Source: Streptomyces mayonensis (GTDB taxonomy: Bacteria; Actinomycetota; Actinomycetes; Streptomycetales; Streptomycetaceae). From it: a stretch of DNA of 64,000 nucleotides. Position 1 is the stretch's first letter, and each line of letters begins with the position of its first letter. The position numbers were made by a program, and so were the translations under genes. Of this stretch, positions 8,545 through 17,333 are shown piece by piece. The notes under the pieces were generated by a model. That model saw only the letters and a program-made list of their open reading frames with translations. It ran no database searches and was not told the origin of the DNA. Where the stretch lies: the NCBI RefSeq assembly GCF_018982965.1, contig NZ_JACBYP010000033.1, positions 1 to 64,000 of the forward strand. The letters are read 5' to 3'.

Positions 8545-9459
8545 ATGACCAGCGACTTCGCCGATGCCCTCGCCTCCGGGCCGCTCGTGCTGGACGGCGG
8601 CATGTCCAACCAGCTGGAGTCGGCCGGGCACGACCTGGGGGACGAGCTGTGGTCGGCGCGGCTGCTCGCCGAGGACCCGGAGGCGGTCACGGCGGCGCAT
8701 CTCGCCTACTTCGAGGCGGGCGCGGAGGTGGCGATCACCGCGAGCTACCAGGCCACCTTCGAGGGCTTCGCCCGGCGCGGCGTCGGGCGGGCCCGGACCG
8801 CCGAACTCCTCGCGCTCAGTGTGGAGTCGGCCCGCGAGGCGGCCCGCCGGGCGCGGGCGCACCGTCCGGACCGCGCCCTGTGGGTGGCGGCGTCGGCGGG
8901 CCCGTACGGGGCGATGCTCGCGGACGGCTCGGAGTACCGGGGACGCTACGGGCTCGACGCGGGTGAGCTGGAGCGTTTCCACCGGCCTCGCCTGGAGGTG
9001 CTGGCCGCCGCGCGTCCCGACGTCCTCGCGCTGGAGACGGTCCCGGACACCGAGGAGGCGGTGGCGCTGCTGCGGGCGGTGCGCGGACTGGGCGTGCCCG
9101 CCTGGCTGTCGTACACCGTCGCGGGCGGGAGCACCCGCGCCGGGCAGCCGCTCGCGGAGGCCTTCGCCCTGGCCGCCGACGTGGACGAGGTGGTCGCGGT
9201 CGGCGTCAACTGCTGTGCCCCCGCCGACGTTTCCGGGGCGGTCGAGACGGCCGCGCGGGTCACCGGCAAGCCCGTCGTGGCCTATCCCAACAGCGGGGAG
9301 GCGTGGAACGCGCGGGAGCGCGCCTGGCAGGGGCGTTCGGCGTTCCCGACCGGGCGGGTACGGGAGTGGCGGGAGCGCGGGGCCCGGCTGATCGGCGGTT
9401 GCTGCCGGGTGGGCCCCGGGACGATCACGTCGATTGCGGAGGCCTTGGCGCGGGAATGA
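8545..9459 (+). CDS. mmuM: Homocysteine S-methyltransferase
   Basis: The 304-aa protein has the homocysteine-binding TIM barrel of the Hcy methyltransferase family. The zinc ligands appear as VNCC (C223) and GGCCRVGP (C286-C287), and the N-terminal LDGGMSNQLE matches the family substrate loop. It transfers a methyl group from S-methylmethionine (or S-adenosylmethionine) to homocysteine, making methionine. It lacks cobalamin and folate domains, so it is the MmuM rather than the MetH type. It is cytoplasmic. Its stop region overlaps a possible ATG of the next gene, but I place that start further downstream. Confidence 0.92.
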   Translation: MTSDFADALASGPLVLDGGMSNQLESAGHDLGDELWSARLLAEDPEAVTAAHLAYFEAGAEVAITASYQATFEGFARRGVGRARTAELLALSVESAREAARRARAHRPDRALWVAASAGPYGAMLADGSEYRGRYGLDAGELERFHRPRLEVLAAARPDVLALETVPDTEEAVALLRAVRGLGVPAWLSYTVAGGSTRAGQPLAEAFALAADVDEVVAVGVNCCAPADVSGAVETAARVTGKPVVAYPNSGEAWNARERAWQGRSAFPTGRVREWRERGARLIGGCCRVGPGTITSIAEALARE

Positions 9460-9527
9460 CCGCTGGGGCATGTGCCAAGATGGCAGTGAACAGGCGTTCG
9501 GGGGAGACGCGTCCAGCGGGGGACTGC

Positions 9528-10574
9528 ATGGGGTACGGGGATCGGGCGGGGCACGCGGAACGGACGGGCCACGGGGATCGGCCGGGGCACGGGGAACAAA
9601 CGAACCGCGGTGAACCGACGGGGCGTCGGCCGGTGCCGGGAGCGGTGCTCGCGGCCGGTGCGGTGGGGCTGCTGGCGGTCGCCGCGCTCGCGCTGCGCCC
9701 CGCGGAGGTGCTGCTGCACTCGGGCCAGGGGCCGCTCGGCCACTGGGGCGTCGTGGCGATCGCATCGGCCGTCGCCTGGACGCTCGGCGCCATGCTGGTC
9801 GTCCAGGGCCTGAGACCCCGCTTCGGCGCCGACCGCATGTCGCTGCCGCCGGTCGAGGAGCGACTGCGTGAGACGGCCGGGCCGCTGCTGCTGGCCACGG
9901 CGGGCGCGATCGGGGTCCTGACGGTGGTGCTGCACCGGTTCAACCGCGACAGCACCACCTCCGTCCCGGCGCCCGACGTTTCGACGGTGGTGCCCAGCCC
10001 CTCGGACTCCTCCGTGCCCGTGCCGCCGCCGGAATCGGACGGTGCGGGCTCGTCGTTCCCGTTGTACGTCGTGGTCGCTCTGCTGGCCGCGGCCGTCGTC
10101 GTGCTCGTCCTGGTGGCCGTCGTACGGCGGCTGCGGCGGATCGGGCTGCGGGTGCCGCGGCTTCCCGGCCCGGCCGGCACGGTGCCGGAGGACGAGGACG
10201 CGCGCCTGCTCCTGTCCGCCGTGCGCTCGGGCCGCCGCGCCCTCGCCGACACCGGCGCCGACGCCCGTGCCGCCGTCATCGCCTGCTACGCCGCGATGGA
10301 GGACGCCCTCGTCGCGTCCGGCGTACCCCGGCACGCCTCCGACAGCCCCGCCGACCTGCTCACCCGCACCGCCGAGGCGGGCCTCGCGCCGGGGCCGGCG
10401 GCGCCGCGCCTTGCCGCGCTGTTCCGTGAGGCCCGCTATTCCTCGCACCCGATGGACGGCTCGCACCGGGAGGCCGCCGCGGACGCCCTGGAGGAGATCG
10501 CCTCGCTGTTGCAGGACGACCGGGCACCGGTGACGGACCAGGAGCGGGACCAGGAGCGGGAGGCCGGACGGTGA
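9528..10574 (+). CDS. DUF4129-domain membrane protein
   Basis: The product is 348 aa from ATG 9528 (GCGGGGGA SD). In-frame alternatives are 9480 and 9456, the latter overlapping the mmuM stop. The N-terminus is a Gly/His/Arg-rich tail of short repeats (GHAERTGHGDRPGHGEQ). Three hydrophobic segments follow, then a Ser/Pro-rich extracytoplasmic loop, a further TM segment and a C-terminal DUF4129 helical domain (LLLSAVRSGRRAL, AVIACYAAMEDAL, LFREARYSSHPM). DUF4129 proteins regularly sit with MoxR and DUF58 genes, as here. Function is unknown; envelope-associated assembly is the usual proposal. It is the first of five genes joined by 4-nt overlaps. Confidence 0.85.
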   Translation: MGYGDRAGHAERTGHGDRPGHGEQTNRGEPTGRRPVPGAVLAAGAVGLLAVAALALRPAEVLLHSGQGPLGHWGVVAIASAVAWTLGAMLVVQGLRPRFGADRMSLPPVEERLRETAGPLLLATAGAIGVLTVVLHRFNRDSTTSVPAPDVSTVVPSPSDSSVPVPPPESDGAGSSFPLYVVVALLAAAVVVLVLVAVVRRLRRIGLRVPRLPGPAGTVPEDEDARLLLSAVRSGRRALADTGADARAAVIACYAAMEDALVASGVPRHASDSPADLLTRTAEAGLAPGPAAPRLAALFREARYSSHPMDGSHREAAADALEEIASLLQDDRAPVTDQERDQEREAGR

Positions 10575-11212
10575 CCGGTGTGGCGGAAGGGACGAAGGCG
10601 ACCGGGGGACGCGGAGGCATGCTCACCCTGCTGTGGCTCGGCCTGCTGGGCGGCGCGGTCGCCGCCTCCGGTGTGCTGCTCGTCCTCCTCTTCGACGGCG
10701 CGGAGGCGGCCGGCGCCCTCGTGGCCCTGCTCGTCGCCGTGGCCCTGCTCGTCGCCCGGTACGCCGCCGGGGCGGGCGCCCTCGACTCCGGACACCGGCA
10801 CGAGGTGTGGCTGCTGCGCACGCGGGTGCCGGGCATGGGCGAGTGGCGCCGGAACATACGGACCGCCACGGGATCGGACGGCGCCCTCTACTACCGCGCG
10901 GTGCTCCGCCCCGAACTGCGCCGCCTGTACGCCGCCGCACTCGCCGAGCACCACCATGTCTCGCTCGACCAGCAGCCCGAGCGGGCGGCCGAGCTGATCG
11001 GCCCGGACCTGTGGCCGTGGCTCGGTTTCGGCACACCGCGGACCGGACCGGACGGCGAGGTCCCCGTCGAGGAGCTGCGCCGCCTCGTCGACCGCCTCGA
11101 AACGCTCAACGCACCCCGCAGCCCTCGTACCGGCAACCCCCGTACCGGCATCCCCGGTACCGGCAACTCCCGTACTGGCGACCCTCGTACTGGTAAGGAC
11201 GAAGCGACGTGA
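10571..11212 (+). CDS. Membrane protein of MoxR-DUF58 operon, unknown function
   Basis: The ORF encodes 213 aa, GTG start at 10571 overlapping the previous stop (GTGA). Two adjacent hydrophobic segments occupy residues ~17-65. A soluble region with basic and acidic helices follows, ending in a five-residue tandem repeat (RTGNP, RTGIP, GTGNS, RTGDP, RTG). I do not recognise a named domain. Similar small membrane proteins accompany MoxR ATPases in Streptomyces. Its place in the overlapping operon suggests a stoichiometric partner of the DUF4129 and DUF58 proteins. Confidence 0.78.
   Translation: MTGVAEGTKATGGRGGMLTLLWLGLLGGAVAASGVLLVLLFDGAEAAGALVALLVAVALLVARYAAGAGALDSGHRHEVWLLRTRVPGMGEWRRNIRTATGSDGALYYRAVLRPELRRLYAAALAEHHHVSLDQQPERAAELIGPDLWPWLGFGTPRTGPDGEVPVEELRRLVDRLETLNAPRSPRTGNPRTGIPGTGNSRTGDPRTGKDEAT
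11126..11194 (+). repeat. 15-bp tandem repeat at the end of the coding region
   Basis: Nearly five copies of a 15-nt unit (CGTACCGGCAACCCC and variants) encode the C-terminal pentapeptide repeat. The frame is preserved because the period is a multiple of three. Confidence 0.88.
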
Positions 11213-12207
11213 CGACTGACCCCACGCCCCGGCCGCACACCGCCGAACAGGTCGGCGAGCAGGCCGGTGCCGTACTGCGCGAGATCGGCCGTGCCGTGGT
11301 CGGCAAGCCCGACGCCCTCGAACTGGTGATGCTGGGCGTGCTGGCCGGCGGGCACGTGCTGGTCGAGGACCTGCCGGGCCTCGGCAAGACGCTGCTCGCC
11401 CGGTCCTTCGCCACCACGCTCGGACTGGACTTCCGCCGGATCCAGTTCACGCCGGACCTGCTGCCGTCGGACGTCACCGGAACGCCGCTGTACGACCAGC
11501 GCAGCGGCGAGATGGTGTTCCACCCAGGCCCGGTCTTCACGCACCTCCTGCTCGCCGACGAGATCAACCGGACGCCGCCCAAGACGCAGGCCGCGCTCCT
11601 CGAGGCGATGGCCGAGTCGCAGGTGACCGTGGACGGCGAGACCCGGCCGCTGGCCGACCCGTTCCTGGTGATCGCGACCGCCAACCCGGTGGAGTACGAG
11701 GGTACGTACTCGCTGCCCGAGGCCCAGCTCGACCGGTTCCAGCTGCGGGTGCGGATGGGGTATCTGAGCGCGCCGGAGGAGCTGGCGATGCTGCGGGCTC
11801 GGGTCGACCGGGCGGCGCCCGAGACCGTGCTCGAACGGCTGGCGGGGCCGGAGGACGTCGTGGCGTGGCGGGCCGTCGTGGAGCGCGTGGAGATCGACGA
11901 CGACCTGCTGGAGTACGCCGTCGCCCTGGTCGGCGCCACCCGCGAGCACCCGCAGATCAGCATCGGCGCCTCGCCGCGCGGCGGACTCGCCCTGGTCCAG
12001 CTCGCGCGCGCCCGCGCCGTGCTGGACGGCCGCGACTACGTCGTCCCGGAGGACGTCAAGAGCCTCGCCGTGCCCGCACTGGCCCACCGGGTGTCGCTGC
12101 GGCCGGAGTTGTGGGTGCGGGAGATGTCGACGGACGACGTGCTGCACGAGATAGTCGGCGGTGTCGGCACGCCGACGACGCGGCGCACGGCCGCCGTACC
12201 GTCGTGA
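11209..12207 (+). CDS. MoxR-family AAA+ ATPase
   Basis: This 332-aa ATPase has Walker A at ~54-61 (DLPGLGKT), Walker B at ~113-119 (LLLADEIN) and the MoxR signature TATANPVEYEGTY-like stretch (ATANPVEYEGTYSLPEAQLD), with a sensor arginine region DRF. MoxR proteins act as chaperone-like ATPases that mature or insert partner complexes, often with DUF58 (VWA-like) proteins. The GTG start overlaps the upstream stop by 4 nt, and its own stop overlaps the DUF58 start. It is cytoplasmic. Confidence 0.95.
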   Translation: MTTDPTPRPHTAEQVGEQAGAVLREIGRAVVGKPDALELVMLGVLAGGHVLVEDLPGLGKTLLARSFATTLGLDFRRIQFTPDLLPSDVTGTPLYDQRSGEMVFHPGPVFTHLLLADEINRTPPKTQAALLEAMAESQVTVDGETRPLADPFLVIATANPVEYEGTYSLPEAQLDRFQLRVRMGYLSAPEELAMLRARVDRAAPETVLERLAGPEDVVAWRAVVERVEIDDDLLEYAVALVGATREHPQISIGASPRGGLALVQLARARAVLDGRDYVVPEDVKSLAVPALAHRVSLRPELWVREMSTDDVLHEIVGGVGTPTTRRTAAVPS

Positions 12208-13625
12208 CCGCTCCCGTTCCCGGACCGCCCGCACCCGGGACGCCCGTACCCGGGGCGACCCCGGCACCCGCGTCCGCAGCCGGATCGGCACCCGCACCGG
12301 TGTCGCCGTCGGCCGCGGTGGTCCGTGCCCTGGAGGGGCGCACCTCCCCCGTCCAGCCACCCGCCCCGCCGCCCGGCGGCCCGCGCCCGGGCGAGCGGAC
12401 GCTGCGGCTGCTGACCGTCGCCGCGATCGCGCTGTCCGCCGCGCTGGTGACCGGCCACGCGTGGCTGTTCGCACTCGCGGCGGCGCCGCTGGTGCTGCTC
12501 GCGCTCGCGCTGCCGCGCGCGTACGCCCGCCGCGTCGAGACGTCGACGACCGTCGAACCGGGGCGCTGCTTCGAGGGCGACACCGTCACCCTGCGCATCG
12601 CGGTGGCCCACGACGGGGACGCCGTCCGCCTCGACCCCGGCGTCACGCTCGGCCCCGGCCTGCGGCTCGACGAGGTCGTCGTCGGCTCCGCCTCGGTGAC
12701 GCTGCGGCACACCGCGCTGCACTGGGGGCGCTGGTCGCTGGGCCCGGTGGACCTCGACGTGTACGACGCCGGGGGCACCGTGCGCCGCACCGTACGGGTC
12801 GAGGCGGCCGAGGTGTCGGTGTTCCCGCGCGCGACGCAGGCCCGCTTCACCCCCATCCCGGCACGGCTGCCGCAGCGGCTCGGCGAGCACGCGTCGCCGC
12901 AGGCCGGCGAGGGGGTCGAGGTCATCGGCGTGGGGCCCTGGGTGCCCGGGGAGCGGCAGCGGCGCATCCACTGGCCGTCGACGACGCGGCGCGGGAGCGT
13001 GCAGCTGCACCGGTTCGCGGCCGAACGGGCCGCGGACACGGTGATGCTGATCGACGCGTTCGGCGACGTGGTCGACCCGGTGACCGGGGTGTCGTCCCTG
13101 GACGAGACGGTGCGGGCCGCCGCCGGGCTCGCCCGCGCCTATCTGCGCACCCATGACCGGGTGGGTGTCGTCTCGACCGGGGGCACCACCCGCTGGCTGG
13201 CACCGGGCACGGGGGACGCGGCGTTCTACCGCATCGTCGAGAGCGTCCTCGACGTCCGCAAGGACCGGCGCTTCGACGCGCCCGGTCTTGAGCGGGTGCC
13301 GCCGCCGGCGCTGCCGGAGGGGGCGCTCGTGTACGTCTTCACGCCGTTGAGCGACGCCCGGGTCCTGAACGTGCTGCGGGACCTCCAGTCGCGGGGCCGC
13401 CGCCCGGTCGTCGTGGAGATTCCCAGCGGCGACCCAAAGGTGGAACCGGGCGACGAGGCGGGCGAGTTGGGGCTGCGGCTGTGGCGTGCGGAGCGGGACG
13501 CGATGCGCTTCGCCCTGCGGGACAGCGGAGTGCCGGTGGTCGGGCACGTCGTGGGCGAGTCACTGGATCTGGCGCTGGCACCGCTGCTGTCGGGACGGGT
13601 CGGCGGGAGGGGGCGCGCGGGATGA
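12204..13625 (+). CDS. DUF58-domain protein
   Basis: The start is GTG 12204, which overlaps the MoxR stop (GTGA), giving 473 aa. A Pro/Ala-rich cytoplasmic tail of ~70 residues precedes two close hydrophobic segments (LLTVAAIALSAALVTGHAWL, LALAAAPLVLLALALP). A beta-rich region follows, then the DUF58 core (GVGPWVPGERQRRIHWPSTTRRG, residue ~240), which precedes a degenerate von Willebrand A-like domain (TVMLIDAFGD). It is the usual MoxR partner and is probably the effector of the membrane complex. Confidence 0.9.
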   Translation: MTAPVPGPPAPGTPVPGATPAPASAAGSAPAPVSPSAAVVRALEGRTSPVQPPAPPPGGPRPGERTLRLLTVAAIALSAALVTGHAWLFALAAAPLVLLALALPRAYARRVETSTTVEPGRCFEGDTVTLRIAVAHDGDAVRLDPGVTLGPGLRLDEVVVGSASVTLRHTALHWGRWSLGPVDLDVYDAGGTVRRTVRVEAAEVSVFPRATQARFTPIPARLPQRLGEHASPQAGEGVEVIGVGPWVPGERQRRIHWPSTTRRGSVQLHRFAAERAADTVMLIDAFGDVVDPVTGVSSLDETVRAAAGLARAYLRTHDRVGVVSTGGTTRWLAPGTGDAAFYRIVESVLDVRKDRRFDAPGLERVPPPALPEGALVYVFTPLSDARVLNVLRDLQSRGRRPVVVEIPSGDPKVEPGDEAGELGLRLWRAERDAMRFALRDSGVPVVGHVVGESLDLALAPLLSGRVGGRGRAG

Positions 13626-14197
13626 CGACGGCGCTGGACAGACGGGTCGGGCTGCGGGAGTACCTGGGCTACTGGGTCGGCACCCTGCCGGTGCGGGTGA
13701 TCGCGGTGGCCGCGGTCGTGATGGCGTGGCGGCCGTGGACGGCGGTGGGTACGGCGGGGGACGCGGTGGTGCCCGCCTGCGTGGTCGCGTTCGCGGTGTG
13801 GGCGGCGCCCGCGCCGGACCGGCGGCCCTCGCTGCGGTCCGCCCGGTGGTCGTACCGGCTCCAGCACCACCGGACGACCGTGCTGGCGGGGAGCATCGTG
13901 GTGGTCGCGGCCTTCGGGGAGCCGGCCTGGTGGGAGGGCGCCTCGGTGGTGGTGCTGCTGGTCGCCTACCTGATGACGAGTGAGACCTGGCCGTGGCGCC
14001 GTGGGCGCGGGACGGCCCGTGTGTGGACGGAGGCGGCGGCGGCCTGCGCCGGGTCCGGTGTGGTGGCGGCCGCCGCCGCGGCACCGGTGACCGGCACCGG
14101 CTCGGGCCTCGGGCGGGTGGTCGCCGCCGGCGCGGTGGCGGCCCTCGCGGTGGCCGGTGGCCTGGTGCTGCGCGCCCGGTGGCGGGGCGTCAGGTAG
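13622..14197 (+). CDS. Membrane protein, last gene of MoxR-DUF58 operon
   Basis: The 191-aa protein has about five hydrophobic segments (for example VRVIAVAAVVMAW, TTVLAGSIVVVAAFG, VVVLLVAYLMTS and a C-terminal Ala/Val-rich helix). It has no recognised domain. The ATG overlaps the DUF58 stop by 4 nt. The operon context suggests a membrane scaffold for the DUF58/DUF4129 complex. Confidence 0.78.
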   Translation: MTTALDRRVGLREYLGYWVGTLPVRVIAVAAVVMAWRPWTAVGTAGDAVVPACVVAFAVWAAPAPDRRPSLRSARWSYRLQHHRTTVLAGSIVVVAAFGEPAWWEGASVVVLLVAYLMTSETWPWRRGRGTARVWTEAAAACAGSGVVAAAAAAPVTGTGSGLGRVVAAGAVAALAVAGGLVLRARWRGVR

Positions 14198-14527
14198 GCC
14201 GGCCGACCCGGCGCCGAAGCCCCGGGGCCGCTCCCGCCGGTACGAAAGGGCAGTGGAACGTGCCCTCGAAAGCACCGGAAAAGCGGCTTACCAGCCGGGC
14301 CTGACGTGTTTTCGCATTTCAGACCCGCCCGGAACGGGCCGCAACCAGGCACCGTGAGTACGCGTCTTCAAGGAACACAGCGGGAGTTCTGTCACCAGGC
14401 GTTCATAAAGCGTCGCAGGACGTTCACAACCGTGCAATGTCCATCCAGGTCAAGGACATCTCGGCTGGTAGCGTGCCCGCTGTTGTACCCCCACAGAACC
14501 AAGTAATCGATCCTTGGATTCCACTTT
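14198..14527. other. Intergenic region upstream of dacB
   Basis: These 330 bp follow the MoxR operon and precede the PBP4-type gene. It is less GC-rich than its surroundings near 14310 and 14400-14525. A weak 5-bp hairpin (GCCCG-GAA-CGGGC, ~14327-14339) could end the MoxR transcript. A TAGCGT at 14469 is a possible -10 element but has no convincing -35. No SD precedes the dacB ATG (CCACTTT-ATG). No gene is seen. Confidence 0.4.
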
Positions 14528-15883
14528 ATGACTGGTATGCCAGACGAAACCCCCACGAACACGTTCACCCCGGGCGGACGCCGTCGGCACCGCAAGGCAA
14601 GAGTGAGCCGCATCGGCGGGCGACGGGCTCTCGTGCTCGCCATGGCCGTGCCCGTGGCCTCCGCCACGCTGGCCGGCACCTCGGCGTTCGCCGCCGACAA
14701 CAGCAACACCCAGGCCCAGGGCATCTCGGTCGACGACCTCGCCGCCGACGACGCCCAGCTGGTCAAGAACCTCGAAGAGCGCATCGCCGACGAGCGCCTG
14801 GGCAACGACGTCAGCGGCGTGGTGCTCGACGCCGACTCGGACACGGCCCTCTGGGACCACAACGGCGCCACCGCGATGATGCCGGCCTCCAACGCCAAGC
14901 TCGCCACGGCGACCACCGCCCTGACGCTGCTGGGCGCGAACCACGAGTTCACCACCAAGGCCGTGTACGGCGAGGGCACCCTCACCCTCGTCGGCGGCGG
15001 CGACCGCACCCTCACGAGCGACGACCTCGCCGAGATGGCCAAGACCGCCGCCGACGGACTCAAGGCCGCGGGCCGGTCCGACGTCCAGGTCCGCATCGAC
15101 GACAGCCTGTTCGCCGACCCGAGCCTCGCCCAGGGCTGGAACGAGGGCTACTACCCGACCGAGATCACGCCGGTCCGTTCGCTCGTCGTGGACGGCGCCG
15201 CCGTCGACGACACGTCGATCGACGCCGGCAAGGTCTTCGCCGAGAAGCTCGCCGAGCAGGGCATCACCGTCGACGGCGAGGTCAGCCGCGCGACGACGAA
15301 GGACTCCGACGTACCGGTGGCGCAGCACAAGTCGGCGCCGCTGTCGGAGATCGTCAAGACGATGCTCAAGACGAGCGACAACAACATCGCCGAGACCCTG
15401 CTGCGGATGTCCGCCGTGGAGCTCGGCAAGCCGGGCACCTTCGAGAGCGGCACCGCCCTCGTCCGCCAGGTGCTCAGCTCGTACGGCATCTCGCTCGACA
15501 ACTTCGAGATGCACGACGGCAGTGGTCTCTCCCGTGACGACCGCATACCGGCCGCCACGCTCGCGCAGCTCCTCGACTCGATCACCGAGTCCCCCGCCCT
15601 CAGCTCGATCCTGGAGGGCCTGCCGGTCGCCGGTGAGGCCGGGGCCAGCCTCGGCCCGGAGTGGGGACGCTTCGACGACCCGAACTCCGAGTGCGCCGTC
15701 GGCAAGGTGCAGGCCAAGACCGGCACCCTCACCGGTGCCATCGCCCTCAGCGGTGTCACGCAGACCGAGGACGGCGACTGGCGGATCTTCTCCTTCATCG
15801 AGAACAACTCGACGGCCGACCCGACCGACATCAAGGACGCCATGGACGGCCTCGCCGCGACCGTGAACGGCTGCTGGGCCTGA
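14528..15883 (+). CDS. dacB: D-alanyl-D-alanine carboxypeptidase / endopeptidase, PBP4 (S13) family
   Basis: The 451-aa precursor has an N-terminal signal with a basic region (GRRRHRKARVSRIGGRRA), a hydrophobic core and a cleavage site near AFA-AD (residue 55). All three serine penicillin-binding motifs are present: S121-x-x-K124, S283-D-N285 and K397-T-G399. It trims the terminal D-Ala or cleaves cross-bridges of peptidoglycan outside the membrane. Its length is close to E. coli PBP4, but the segment between SxxK and SxN is compact. It is monocistronic. Confidence 0.93.
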   Translation: MTGMPDETPTNTFTPGGRRRHRKARVSRIGGRRALVLAMAVPVASATLAGTSAFAADNSNTQAQGISVDDLAADDAQLVKNLEERIADERLGNDVSGVVLDADSDTALWDHNGATAMMPASNAKLATATTALTLLGANHEFTTKAVYGEGTLTLVGGGDRTLTSDDLAEMAKTAADGLKAAGRSDVQVRIDDSLFADPSLAQGWNEGYYPTEITPVRSLVVDGAAVDDTSIDAGKVFAEKLAEQGITVDGEVSRATTKDSDVPVAQHKSAPLSEIVKTMLKTSDNNIAETLLRMSAVELGKPGTFESGTALVRQVLSSYGISLDNFEMHDGSGLSRDDRIPAATLAQLLDSITESPALSSILEGLPVAGEAGASLGPEWGRFDDPNSECAVGKVQAKTGTLTGAIALSGVTQTEDGDWRIFSFIENNSTADPTDIKDAMDGLAATVNGCWA

Positions 15884-16002
15884 CCGGCCACCGCACCTGA
15901 CACACAGCTGCGTCACCACGCGTCCGCGCGTGAACCCCTCGACGCCTCCCGCTCGTTCACACTCCGACGGCATTCCGCAACACGACTGCTCGAGGAGATT
16001 CG

Positions 16003-16803
16003 GTGAAGGAACCTGCGGACTCGGTGGAATCGACGGAGCAGCTCGCGACGGTCTGGCGGGCCGTGGTCCTCGACCGCGACCCCGGGGCAGACGTACGTGA
16101 TCTCCCGGGCATCGCCGTCCGGTGGGCCGACTGCCGGTTCCCCTTCTGGAACTGCGTCACCCTGACCGAAGTGAAGCCCGACGCGGCACTCGCGGCACGG
16201 CGCCTGGCCGAGGCCGCGGACATCATGCGCACCAAGCGGCAGCCCGGCTTCCTCTGGCTCTTCGAGGACCTCCTGGACGACGCGGCTCCGGCGAGCCTGG
16301 ACGACGCCGCCGAACGAACCGGACTCCGGCTCGCGTTCACCGGGACCGGCATGGCGGGCGACCTCCTCCCCGTCCCCGACCCGGTCCACCCCGACCTGAC
16401 GTTCGAGCGCGTCCGCTGCGACGCCCAGCTCATCTCCTACGCCGACCTCAACTCCCGCGCCTACGGCTTCGACCTGGACGCGGGCCGCGACGGACTCGTC
16501 GGCTCGGCGCTCTTCAAGCACGAGGCACACGCCTACCTCGGCCTGCGCGACGGGGTCCCGGTGACCTGCGCCACCGCGGTACCGGCCGAGGGCCGCCTCT
16601 TCGTCGCCCTCGTCGCCACCGCACCCGAGTGGCAGCGCCGGGGCTACGGCGAGGCGGTCACCCGCAAGGCGCTGCACGAGGGAGCGCGCGCCACGGGCCT
16701 GACCCGCGCCACCCTCCACGCGACGCAGGCCGGCGCACCCGTCTACCCCCGCATCGGCTTCCGCCCGAACTCCCCGATCCGCTTCTACGGCCTACGGGAC
16801 TGA
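16003..16803 (+). CDS. GNAT-family N-acetyltransferase
   Basis: The protein is 266 aa, starting at GTG 16003 with a strong SD (GAGGAG). The acetyl-CoA binding motif A is visible near residue 207 (VALVATAPEWQRRGYGEAVTR). A DUF-like N-terminal half precedes it, and the C-terminal YPRIGFRPNSPIRFY closes the GNAT fold. The substrate is unknown. It converges, 7 bp apart, with the anti-sigma-type ATPase gene. Confidence 0.88.
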   Translation: MKEPADSVESTEQLATVWRAVVLDRDPGADVRDLPGIAVRWADCRFPFWNCVTLTEVKPDAALAARRLAEAADIMRTKRQPGFLWLFEDLLDDAAPASLDDAAERTGLRLAFTGTGMAGDLLPVPDPVHPDLTFERVRCDAQLISYADLNSRAYGFDLDAGRDGLVGSALFKHEAHAYLGLRDGVPVTCATAVPAEGRLFVALVATAPEWQRRGYGEAVTRKALHEGARATGLTRATLHATQAGAPVYPRIGFRPNSPIRFYGLRD

Positions 16804-16810
16804 CGCCGCC

Positions 16811-17221
16811 TCAGTCGGCCGACGCGGCGCACTCGAACCACACGACCTTGCCGGGCGCCCGTTCCGTCACTCCCCACTTGTCCGCCAGCTCCGACACCAG
16901 CAGCAGCCCGCGCCCGCCCTCGTCCGACCCGTCGGGATCCAGGGGTACGGCCGGTACGCCGCCCCCGCTGTCGTGGACCTCGACCCGGACACCGTCACCG
17001 CAGGGCAGCAGCCGCAGCAGGAAGCCCCGGCCGGGCGGTACGCCGTGCACCAGGGCGTTGGTCGCCAGTTCGCTGACGCACAGCACCACGTCGTCCGCGC
17101 GCCCGCGCACACGCCAGTCGGCGAGCACGTCCCGCGTGAACGCCCGCGCGGCGGGAACGGACCGGCGCTCACGGCGGTAGAAGCGCTCACGTGGGGACGA
17201 GGGTGAAGTTTCCTTGTTCAC
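16811..17221 (-). CDS. Anti-sigma-factor-type ATP-binding protein (HATPase_c_2)
   Basis: This protein is 136 aa from GTG 17221; ATG 17248 would add 9 residues (MTTECDCRH), and neither has an SD. It has the compact GHKL fold of RsbW/SpoIIAB-like proteins: N-box ELATNALVHG, G1-like DSGGGVPAV and G2 DEGGRGLLLVSELAD. Streptomyces have many such stand-alone ATPases beside WhiJ-type regulators and DUF397 genes, exactly the divergent neighbours here. It may bind a sigma factor or the neighbouring products; the true partner is unknown. Confidence 0.88.
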   Translation of the reverse strand: MNKETSPSSPRERFYRRERRSVPAARAFTRDVLADWRVRGRADDVVLCVSELATNALVHGVPPGRGFLLRLLPCGDGVRVEVHDSGGGVPAVPLDPDGSDEGGRGLLLVSELADKWGVTERAPGKVVWFECAASAD

Positions 17222-17333
17222 GTGACGACAGTCACACTCCGTGGTCATGATGGAACAGGGCGCACGGCCGTACAGCCGGTCGGTACGGGTGCGCGATGGT
17301 GAACGTACGCGCACGGGTGGGGAGTTCGACCTC
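17222..17333. promoter_or_regulatory. Divergent promoter region of the WhiJ-like triad
   Basis: This gap separates the GHKL ATPase gene from the HTH regulator and probably carries the operator of the HTH protein. It contains GTGACGACAGTCAC, an imperfect dyad at 17222-17235, next to the ATPase start. No experimentally known motif is recognised. Confidence 0.4.

Noticed and set aside
6364..9765. An 1133-codon minus frame covering the kinase, CPBP and mmuM regions
   Set aside because: Only the part below 7545 encodes the kinase. The upstream part is antisense or out of frame with CPBP and mmuM.
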